Below are positions 25,765 to 33,199 of a stretch of DNA of 64,000 nt, piece after piece. This DNA comes from Lewinellaceae bacterium (GTDB lineage: Bacteria > Bacteroidota > Bacteroidia > Chitinophagales > Saprospiraceae), in the NCBI GenBank assembly GCA_020636005.1, contig JACJYR010000004.1, positions 248,001 to 312,000 of the forward strand, read 5' to 3'. Every line of letters starts with the position of its first letter. The stretch's first letter is position 1. The translations under genes were made by a program, and so were the position numbers. Below the pieces are notes generated by a model. It ran no database searches, had not been told where the DNA came from, and saw only the letters and a program-made list of their open reading frames with translations.

Positions 25765-26853
25765 TTAGAAGTCAAATTCCAACTGAATCCCCTCTGCCAA
25801 CTGTTCCTTTTCCAGGTTTGACACCGAAATGCCCAGCAAACGGACTGCCCCGAAATCTCCCCGGCTACCATCCAACAGGTCGAAGGCAGAATCCCGCAGG
25901 GCCTCCAGCGTCCTGACCTCGCCGCCAAAAGTCTTGCTCCTCGAAATGATTTTGAAGTCCGACGTTTTCACCTTCAAGGTGACGGTCCGGCCAAAGTTGT
26001 CATTCTTTTGCAGGTGGTTGTAAACGATTTCAGCAATATCCTCCAACCTTTTTTTCATTTCTTCCGTGGAGAAAATATCCGCAGAAAAAGTGCGCTCCGC
26101 ACCGATGGATTTGCGCACCCGGTTGGGGTTCACGGGGCGGTCGTCTTCTGCCCGGACGATTTTGAAATAATGCCGGCCCGCCTTGCCGAAGCGCTGGGCC
26201 AGTTCTATTTCAGAAAACCGCTTCAAATCGGCCCCCGACCGGATACCCATCTTGTGCATTCGCTCCGCAGTCACCATGCCGATACCGTGGAATTTTTCGA
26301 TGGGTAGTTTTTCCAAAAACTCAATGGCTTCCTCCGGCAAAATGACTTTCATGCCGTTCGGCTTGTTGATATCGGAGGCGATTTTGGCCAAAAATTTATT
26401 GAAAGAAACGCCTGCCGAGGCCGTCAGTTGGGTTTCCTCAAAAATACGCTGTCGGATTTCATGGGCAATTCGCATGGCAGCATGAATGCCCTTTTTGTTT
26501 TCCGTCACATCCAGGTAGGCCTCGTCCAGGGAAAGCGGCTCAACGAGATCCGTGTATTCGTGAAAAATTTCCCGGATTTGCCGGGATGCTTCGATGTAGG
26601 CCGGGAAGCGGGATTTCACAAAAATAATGTTGGGGCAAAGCTTCTGGGCGGTCACGCCCGGCATGGCGGAACGGACGCCGTAACGCCTGGCCTCGTAGCT
26701 GGCCGAGGCCACCACGCCACGCATCCCACCGCCGCCCACGGCAACGGGCTTGCCTTTTAGTTCAGGGTTGTCCCGTTGTTCGATGGAAGCGAAGAAGGCG
26801 TCCATATCAACATGGATTATCTTGCGAAGCAAAAAGTCGGGTGGGATTTCCAA
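25765..26853 (-). CDS. dinB: DNA polymerase IV
   Basis: 362 residues, a Y-family translesion polymerase. The metal sites are HVDMDAFFASIE near 14-25 and SLDEAYLDV near 109-117. The fingers and little-finger regions are complete, and the C-terminus QLEFDF is a plausible sliding-clamp-binding peptide. There is no ATG near the correct N-terminus; TTG at 26853 is the likely start, with another TTG seven codons on. The gene starts 10 bases after the stop of the EAD11/TIR-like gene, so the two are almost certainly co-transcribed and translationally coupled. No LexA-type box was identified. Confidence 0.93.
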   Translation of the reverse strand: MEIPPDFLLRKIIHVDMDAFFASIEQRDNPELKGKPVAVGGGGMRGVVASASYEARRYGVRSAMPGVTAQKLCPNIIFVKSRFPAYIEASRQIREIFHEYTDLVEPLSLDEAYLDVTENKKGIHAAMRIAHEIRQRIFEETQLTASAGVSFNKFLAKIASDINKPNGMKVILPEEAIEFLEKLPIEKFHGIGMVTAERMHKMGIRSGADLKRFSEIELAQRFGKAGRHYFKIVRAEDDRPVNPNRVRKSIGAERTFSADIFSTEEMKKRLEDIAEIVYNHLQKNDNFGRTVTLKVKTSDFKIISRSKTFGGEVRTLEALRDSAFDLLDGSRGDFGAVRLLGISVSNLEKEQLAEGIQLEFDF

Positions 26854-26863
26854 AAAGTACCGA

Positions 26864-27670
26864 TTAAGGGTTAGTTATTTCCTGATAATGTTTCTTCACC
26901 TTGGCTGCCCAGCTTTCTATCAGGTTTTTATAAAACTCCTCGTCGAGTTCTTCCGGCTGCTCGGCGTTGACCTTAAAAATCCTGAATTCGTGGACGCCCA
27001 TCTCTATCATGCCTTCTGTTTTCAGTTTTTTTTCTGAAAAAATAAGCAAGGGCAATTCCTGCTGGTACGCCATGGCCGCCTCCATTTGCACCCAGGGTGT
27101 TGGGAAAAACTCTTCCCTGAATTTTTCCTCCTTGGGGCTGCCGGGTTTGTAAATGCTTTCCACGGCCTGCATCCGCTCCAGGGCCAGGACGATGCAGCCA
27201 TAGACTTCCTTCATTTTCTCCCGCACGGGCAGCAAGGGGTTTTCGGACGACCACATGGGCGTTTCCAGGCGGAGGCCGTATTGCTCAAATCGGCCGATAA
27301 AGTAGTCCATGAATTTTTTCTGGGCATCATTGTACGGAGTGCCCCTGCTGAAGAAAACGGGGATGGTGGCGGTGGCCCGGGCTGCGGTTGCGGGTTTTGA
27401 TGCTCCCGCCAAGTCCGGTTCGTGCAGCATGTCCTTTAGCTCCAGGAGGCCCGTTCGGATGTTGTTCTTGGATTCGTTGATTCTATCGGCGGCAATGGCG
27501 CCGCTGATGATGTCCTGCCGTACATCGGCCAGCCTTGCCTGCAGGTTGATGACCAGCTTGTACACACTGCTGTTTTTGTCCAACTCCTTCAACAGCAATG
27601 CCATTGCACTGTCCAATTCCCCGGCGCCGACGAGGGTCAGCAGGTGGTCTTTTATTTCTTGTAGGCTCAT
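26864..27670 (-). CDS. Predicted conflict-system protein: EAD11-like domain plus TIR/deoxyribosyltransferase-like effector
   Basis: 268 residues in two parts. Residues 1-83 form a compact helical bundle (LTLVGAGELDSAMALLLKEL, LINLQARLADV-type helix 3 and ISGAIAADRINESKNNIR) matching the pattern of effector-associated domain 11, a death-like adaptor of bacterial conflict systems. An Ala-rich linker (84-102) follows. Residues 103-235 look like a TIR-like Rossmann domain: IPVFFSRGTPYNDAQ as strand 1, REKMKEVYGCIVLALERMQ, and TPWVQMEAAMAYQQELPLLIF with Glu197 where NAD-cleaving TIR and deoxyribosyltransferase folds place their catalytic Glu. No signal peptide; cytoplasmic. Both domain calls are from pattern, not alignment. 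dinB follows by 10 bases. Confidence 0.65.
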   Translation of the reverse strand: MSLQEIKDHLLTLVGAGELDSAMALLLKELDKNSSVYKLVINLQARLADVRQDIISGAIAADRINESKNNIRTGLLELKDMLHEPDLAGASKPATAARATATIPVFFSRGTPYNDAQKKFMDYFIGRFEQYGLRLETPMWSSENPLLPVREKMKEVYGCIVLALERMQAVESIYKPGSPKEEKFREEFFPTPWVQMEAAMAYQQELPLLIFSEKKLKTEGMIEMGVHEFRIFKVNAEQPEELDEEFYKNLIESWAAKVKKHYQEITNP

Positions 27671-27928
27671 TTTGAATGGTTTGTGTTTTGTCCGGATAAA
27701 TATAGGGTGAGAATCAACGCATCATTGCCTGAATTTGCTTTAAAAAATCACAAGTTAGGAATGTTACCGTTGAAAACCTGGATCTGATTCAACAAATCCT
27801 GCTCATTAAAGTCAACCTATAGTTGCTCGATTTAGCCAATCTGATCCATGCAAAACGGCCTACTTTCACTGGCACTTAGGGGCGGGACGATTTACCCTTA
27901 CCAATCAAAAAGCCCAAAGGGAAATCTC

Positions 27929-28204
27929 GTTCTTTGACAAATTCTGTAGAGTAAGGAAACCGTTAAAACGGCTTAGCACATAACCACTTGATTTTCAACC
28001 CACGACTTAGCATTTATTTAGCGGTAAAAAGTCAGTAAATAAGCTCTCTTTTCCGCCCCTGACCCCTAAAGGGGAACCAAATCGGCAACTATCTACGAAC
28101 TTCCCAATGTGGTTCCCCTTTAGGGGTCAGGGGCGGAGTAAGGCGGGAGGCGCTAAATAGATACACGACTTAAGTCATGGGTTGAAAATTGGCGATCACT
28201 TTGA
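27929..28204 (+). repeat. Palindromic element, family B copy 3, split by an insertion
   Basis: The left half (27929-28009) is GTTCTTTGACAAATTCTGTA onwards to CCCACGACTTA. The right half (28164-28204) resumes with CACGACTTAAGTCATGGG and GTTGAAAATTGG. Removing 28010-28163 and one copy of CACGACTTA restores the 2131-2244 arrangement. Confidence 0.8.
28010..28163. mobile_element. 154-bp MITE-like insertion with 9-bp target duplication
   Basis: Flanked by direct repeats CACGACTTA at 28001-28009 and 28164-28172. The ends are imperfect inverted repeats sharing TATTTAGCG (CATTTATTTAGCGG and the complement of GGCGCTAAATAGATA). Inside are 28-bp perfect inverted arms (28052-28079 and 28110-28137) rich in CCCCT/AGGGG. 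There is no coding capacity, so movement would need a transposase from elsewhere. Confidence 0.75.
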
Positions 28205-28307
28205 TATATTCCTCCCTTGTGCCTAAATGAACGGAGGGGAATAGTGTGGAAAAGTCCCTTCCCATAAAAACGCCATATTCCTTACCTTCGCCCCCCAAAT
28301 TTTTTCC

Positions 28308-31300
28308 ATGCGGCTCAGGACCCTCGAAATAAAAGGTTTCAAATCATTCGCCGACGAAACGGTCATCAACTTCGGCGAGGACGTCATCGGCATTGTCGGC
28401 CCCAATGGCTCCGGCAAGAGCAATGTCGTGGATGCCGTGCGCTGGGTGCTGGGCGAACAGAAAAGCAGCGAACTCCGCCTCGACCAAATGTCGAGCGTCA
28501 TCTTCAACGGCACGAAAAAACGCAAACAAGGTGGCCTTGCACAGGTGACACTCACCTTCGACAACACCAAAAACCTCCTCCCCACCGAATACAATACCGT
28601 TTCCATCGCCCGTATGCTCTACCGCTCCGGCGAGAGCGAATACCGCCTGAACGGCGTGACCTGCCGCCTGAAGGACATCACCAACCTGCTGATGGACACG
28701 GGCATCGGCTCCAACTCCTACGCCATCATCGCCCTCGGCATGGTGGACGAGATATTGGCGGACAAGGACAATGCCCGCCGCCGCATGTTCGAACAGGCTG
28801 CCGGCGTTTCTAAATACAAGGTCCGAAAGAGGGAAACCCTCAACAAACTCAAAAGCACGACCGAAGACCTGGACCGGGTTGAAGACTTATTGTTTGAAAT
28901 CAACAACAACCTCAAGACGCTGGAACAACAGGCCAAACGGACGAAACGCTACTATGAGATAAAAGAGGAATACAAGCAACTGAGCATCAAACTGGCTGCG
29001 CTGAAATCGGAGGCTCTCAGAAACCAGTATAAAGAAATCCAATCCAGGCTCGAAAAAGAAGAGGACAGCTACCGGCAATTGGAAGTGGAACAGCGAAATT
29101 TGGAAGCCAGTCTCGAAGCTGGAAGAAAATCTAACCTCGATCAGGAGAAGGCATTGTCCGAAAGGCAACGGGAAGTCAACCAATTGGTGGGGCAAATCAG
29201 GGACAAGGAGAACGACCGCAAAGTGCTGGAGCAACGCATCACTTTTATCGAACAAAATAAAATAAAGGCGGGCGAGCAGATTTCCATTGGCAAGGCACGT
29301 ATCGGAACGCTCGAAAGAGAAATCGAAGAATACCGGGAAACCGTAAACGAAGACAAGCGCCTGGAAGCCACGCTCGAACACCAGTTGGAACAGGCTGAGG
29401 CTAAACTGAACGGTATCAAGCAAAGCCACGGCGAATTGAAAGCCGGCCTGGACTCCATCATCCAAAACCAACAACAGGTAGAACGGGAACTGTACGAACT
29501 GGAAAAACAAAAGGCCGTCAACTCGAACCAGATAGAAACCCTGAGCCACGACATCCGGCATGGGGAGGAGGAAGTGAAAAACCGGAATTCGGAGATCCTT
29601 TCCCTCCAGGCCAAAATAGCTGAATTAGAAATAGAAGAAAGTACCCGCCGCACAGAGCTGGAGGCCCTGGAGAAGGCCGAAGAAGATCGCCGGGTGAAAA
29701 TAATGGAAGGGGAAGGCCAGTTGGACGAACTGAAAAACCGCATCCAGAAGATCCACCGGGAACTCGATTCGAAGCGCAACGAGTACAAGCTGACCAAGAG
29801 CATGGTGGAAAGCCTGGAGGGTTTCCCCGAGAGTATCCGTTTCCTGAGCAATGCCAAGAACTGGAGCAAAAATGCGCCCCTGCTTTCCGACCTCATTTAT
29901 GTGGAGGTGGACTACCGGGTGGCCATCGAAAATTTTCTGGAGCCATACCTTAATTATTATGTAGTGGAAAACCTGGAGGAGGCCCACGCCGCAGTCCAAC
30001 TGCTGCAATCCGCCCAAAAAGGAAAGGCCAATTTCTTCATCCTCAATGCTTTCCGGGAATACGCCCCTGCCATCACCATGCTTCCTTCCGAAGTAAAACC
30101 TGCCTTCGACCTCGTGCAGTGCGACCCGGCCTACCGCAACCTGGTCAATTACCTTTTGGAAAATGTGGTGGTCATCGAAAAAGAAGACCTGGCCAAAAAC
30201 CTCCCGACCGAAACGCTGACTATTTTGGCAAAAAGTGGCCGGTTCATACAGCGGCGGTTCAGCCTGAGCGGGGGGAGCATCGGCCTTTTTGAAGGGAAGA
30301 AAATCGGGCGCAAAAAAAACCTGGAAATCCTCGAAAACGCCATCAAAAGGGCGGAGGAAGAAGAAAATAAGCTCTCAACAGAGCTGTACAACCTGAAATC
30401 TGTTGTAGAAAACCTGCGCTCACAGCAATCCCGTGTGCAGATACAGCAGGGGCAAACCGCCCTGAACAGGGTGTCACAGGAGCGGGTTTCCCTGGCTGCC
30501 CGCCTCGAAAGTTTTGAAGCCTATATTAAAGGTGTGGACGCCAAACGGGAGCAAACGCAGGCACGCATCCAGGAACTCGAAAACGCCAATGCGGTCATTG
30601 AAAAAACGCTGAACGAGAAAGTGGCCAAGGCTGATGCGGCAAGGAAAGAGATTTCCAACACCGACGTTTCCTATCGGAAAGTGGCAGAGGAACTGAGCCA
30701 GGCGAGCGCCGATTTCAACCAAAAAAACATCGAGTTCATCCGGCAGCAGAACAAGGTGAGCGCCATTCAGCGGGAGCTTTCCTTCCGGGAAAAACAATTG
30801 GACGAGACAAAGGCCAACCTGGCCTCCAGCCAAAAATCCCTCGACCAGTCGGGCGAGGAACTGGCCCAAATCAACGACGACATTGAGCGCCTGCAAAAAG
30901 AACTGCTGGCAAGTTATGCCCTGCGAAAGGAAAAGGAAAGTACGCTGACGGAAGTGGAACAAGCCTTCTTCCAGGCCAGGGGCGGCATCCATGAAATTGA
31001 GGACAAGCTGCGCCAGTTCACCAAAAAGGCCCAGGAAACACAGATCCTCATCAACAACCTGAAAGACAAGTTCAGCGACACCAAATACCAACTCACTGCC
31101 GTGGCCGAGCGGCTGAAAATAGAGTTCGGCATGTCCATCAACGACCATGAATCATTGACCCTGGCGGAGGGTGAAAAGGAAACGTTGAACGAGACGGAAC
31201 TGCAAATGAAGACCGAACGCCTTAAAAACCGGCTCGACAACTACGGCGAAATCAACCCAATGGCCGTGGAAGCTTACGACGAAATGAAAGAGCGCCACGA

Positions 31301-31877
31301 TGCCATTTCCACGCAACGGGACGATATTTTGAAAGCAAAGGAAGACCTGCTGACCACCATCAAAGAAATTGAAGAAACGGCCACTGCCCAGTTTTTGGAT
31401 GCCTTTGGCAAGGTGCGCCTGTATTTTATAGATGTGTTCCGCAGCCTTTTCACGATGGACGACGCTGCCGACCTTATCCTGCTGAACTCAGAAGACCCGC
31501 TCGAAAGCGACATCGAGATAGTGGCAAAGCCCAAAGGCAAGCGCCCACAGACTATCAGCCAACTTTCCGGCGGTGAAAAAACACTCACGGCAACTGCCCT
31601 GTTGTTTGCCCTTTACCTCCTCAAGCCTGCCCCATTCTGCATCTTCGACGAGGTGGACGCCCCGCTCGACGATGCCAACATCGAGAAGTTCAACCGCATC
31701 ATCAAGCAGTTTTCAAAGGATAGCCAGTTCATCATCGTCACCCACAACAAGCAGACGATGGCGGCGGTGGACACTATCTATGGCGTGTACATGGCCGAGC
31801 AGGGTGTTTCCGCTGTTACCCAGGTGGATTTCAGCAGTTTGAAACATGAGGCGGTGCTGGAAGGGGTGACTGGATGA
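28308..31877 (+). CDS. smc: Chromosome segregation ATPase SMC
   Basis: 1189 residues with the full SMC plan. The Walker A is GPNGSGKSNVVDAVRW near 32-47, and long coiled coils run about 170-500 and 680-1010. The hinge (about 520-650) includes PLLSDLIYVEVDYRVAIENFLEP. The C-terminal head has the ABC signature LSGGEKTLTATALL and Walker B FCIFDEVDAPLDD. It forms condensin-like rings that organise and segregate the chromosome; ScpA/ScpB are not in this window. Single gene with TACCTTCG 18 bp upstream. Confidence 0.97.
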   Translation: MRLRTLEIKGFKSFADETVINFGEDVIGIVGPNGSGKSNVVDAVRWVLGEQKSSELRLDQMSSVIFNGTKKRKQGGLAQVTLTFDNTKNLLPTEYNTVSIARMLYRSGESEYRLNGVTCRLKDITNLLMDTGIGSNSYAIIALGMVDEILADKDNARRRMFEQAAGVSKYKVRKRETLNKLKSTTEDLDRVEDLLFEINNNLKTLEQQAKRTKRYYEIKEEYKQLSIKLAALKSEALRNQYKEIQSRLEKEEDSYRQLEVEQRNLEASLEAGRKSNLDQEKALSERQREVNQLVGQIRDKENDRKVLEQRITFIEQNKIKAGEQISIGKARIGTLEREIEEYRETVNEDKRLEATLEHQLEQAEAKLNGIKQSHGELKAGLDSIIQNQQQVERELYELEKQKAVNSNQIETLSHDIRHGEEEVKNRNSEILSLQAKIAELEIEESTRRTELEALEKAEEDRRVKIMEGEGQLDELKNRIQKIHRELDSKRNEYKLTKSMVESLEGFPESIRFLSNAKNWSKNAPLLSDLIYVEVDYRVAIENFLEPYLNYYVVENLEEAHAAVQLLQSAQKGKANFFILNAFREYAPAITMLPSEVKPAFDLVQCDPAYRNLVNYLLENVVVIEKEDLAKNLPTETLTILAKSGRFIQRRFSLSGGSIGLFEGKKIGRKKNLEILENAIKRAEEEENKLSTELYNLKSVVENLRSQQSRVQIQQGQTALNRVSQERVSLAARLESFEAYIKGVDAKREQTQARIQELENANAVIEKTLNEKVAKADAARKEISNTDVSYRKVAEELSQASADFNQKNIEFIRQQNKVSAIQRELSFREKQLDETKANLASSQKSLDQSGEELAQINDDIERLQKELLASYALRKEKESTLTEVEQAFFQARGGIHEIEDKLRQFTKKAQETQILINNLKDKFSDTKYQLTAVAERLKIEFGMSINDHESLTLAEGEKETLNETELQMKTERLKNRLDNYGEINPMAVEAYDEMKERHDAISTQRDDILKAKEDLLTTIKEIEETATAQFLDAFGKVRLYFIDVFRSLFTMDDAADLILLNSEDPLESDIEIVAKPKGKRPQTISQLSGGEKTLTATALLFALYLLKPAPFCIFDEVDAPLDDANIEKFNRIIKQFSKDSQFIIVTHNKQTMAAVDTIYGVYMAEQGVSAVTQVDFSSLKHEAVLEGVTG

Positions 31878-31950
31878 GTTGTGATTTGGTGTTTGTGCGT
31901 GTTTGGCGCCGGTTTACTTTGAAATAGTACCTCCCTGAAATCAGGTTAGA

Positions 31951-32589
31951 TTAAACGGTCTTTTTGATCTTCAATTTTCCCCTCACCTTCTTGGCATGTT
32001 TTGAAATGTATTTTTCAGCCAGGGCTTGTTGTTCCTGCAATGGCAAAGGTTTTTGGGTTGTGTAAAATCCTTTGTCCTTTCTTTGGCGGTAGGTTTCGTA
32101 GAGGGTGACTGCGCAGGCTACGGAAATGTTCAGGCTTTCTACCATCCCCACCTGTGGGATAATGAAATTGCCATCTATATTTTCCAATAAGCCAGCCGAA
32201 ATCCCACAGTGTTCGTTGCCAAATAACAAGGCCGTCGGCATGGTCAGATCCAAATCGTACAAGTCAGTGGACTGGCCATCGAGATGGGTGCCCAGTATGC
32301 GTCCGTATTTGCTTTTCAGGTGTTCGCAACAAGCTTCCACGTCGGTGTAATAGTGGATGTCCACCCATTTGCGGGCACCGGCGGAAGTCCTTTTCCCAAC
32401 GATCATTTTATCTTTCGCCAAATGCGGCTCGGTGTTCAGGATGAAAATTTCGAGGATGCCCACCGAGTCGCAGGATCGCAGCACGGCCCCGATGTTGTGC
32501 ATATCGGTTACGTTTTCCAGAACGACGGTGAGGTCTGGCTGGCGGCAGGAAGCAACCTGCCTGAACTTTGCTTTTCGCCTTTCTTCCAT
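31951..32589 (-). CDS. SpoU/TrmH-family tRNA/rRNA 2'-O-methyltransferase
   Basis: 212 residues with the knotted SPOUT fold. Motif 1 is NIGAVLRSCDSVG near 32-44 (catalytic Arg), motif 2 is ALLFGNEHCGIS near 118-129, and motif 3 is MVESLNISVACAVTLYE near 147-163. The basic C-terminal tail (KYISKHAKKVRGKLKIKK) suits RNA binding. Length and tail match TrmH, which methylates the ribose of G18 in tRNA, more than the rRNA enzymes, but the exact target is inferred. It converges with smc. Confidence 0.9.
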   Translation of the reverse strand: MEERRKAKFRQVASCRQPDLTVVLENVTDMHNIGAVLRSCDSVGILEIFILNTEPHLAKDKMIVGKRTSAGARKWVDIHYYTDVEACCEHLKSKYGRILGTHLDGQSTDLYDLDLTMPTALLFGNEHCGISAGLLENIDGNFIIPQVGMVESLNISVACAVTLYETYRQRKDKGFYTTQKPLPLQEQQALAEKYISKHAKKVRGKLKIKKTV

Positions 32590-32715
32590 GTGCCTGCAGT
32601 AATAAATTCAACTTTGAAACAAGTAGCATCGGCTTTGGCCGGCGGCAACGTCCCGCCTCGCCTCGCCGACTATTTCCGTCGCTACGGCCTACCCTTTTGT
32701 CCGAACTCAAATAAG

Positions 32716-32830
32716 TTTAGTAACGATGAAAAAATAACTTCACCATTTTGATTTTGAAAACCCCAGCATTGGAAGGTTTTTTTTTAAAAATAATCCCGAT
32801 GTGAAATCGGGATTATTTTTCCTTCGATCC
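32716..32830. repeat. Palindromic element, family C copy 2 (loop inverted)
   Basis: Matches copy 1 except that the inner hairpin reads CCCGATGTGAAATCGGG rather than CCCGATTTCACATCGGG, so the loop is in the opposite orientation while the flanks are not. Confidence 0.8.
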
Positions 32831-33165
32831 TTAGGTTATTAGGTTTTCATAAAATTCCGATAAACACTTGCTAATCAGGAGTGTATTCAACCCTATTGTC
32901 GTGTTTCCCCTATTTCAAACCAATTCCTGCAACTCAAACGATTTCAAACAAACAGTCAGGTAAAAAGGCCAAATTAAAAAGTTTCACCCGTCCACGGCCC
33001 TGTTTCTATTTAAAAAAGAGGAGAAGCGAAGCGTTTTACGGAAGCAGTAAAGCCACAGGTGGCAGGATAAATTTGGCGGGCAAGCCCGGCGCCGGTATTT
33101 TGTCTCTCCCGGATCACTTTCTATCTTTTTCAACAAAAAAAACCGCTTCCACCACTTTGCCTCCT

Positions 33166-33173
33166 TACTTTTG
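33166..33173 (+). promoter_or_regulatory. -7 promoter element (TACTTTTG) of the S8 protease
   Basis: Exact TAnnTTTG match 27 bp before the ATG, giving a leader of about 20 bases. No clear -33 TTG at normal spacing. Confidence 0.4.
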
Positions 33174-33199
33174 GCCATCAAAGTCAACATCCAGCCTGT

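Larger units (their letters stand above)
27671..28307. other. Intergenic region with a nested repeat
   Basis: 637 bp between divergent genes. It carries family B copy 3 interrupted by a 154-bp insertion (27929-28204). A TATATTTA -7-like element for the EAD11 gene lies near 27697-27704 on the minus strand, and TACCTTCG at 28283-28290 precedes smc. Confidence 0.6.
32590..33199. other. Intergenic region with family C element
   Basis: Contains family C copy 2 (32716-32830) and the promoter half-site of the S8 protease. Between 32840 and 33150 no gene or RNA was recognised. Confidence 0.5.

Noticed and set aside
28010..28163. CRISPR-like repeat at the nested palindromes
   Set aside because: Only one inverted pair is present, with no regular direct repeats or spacers and no cas genes.
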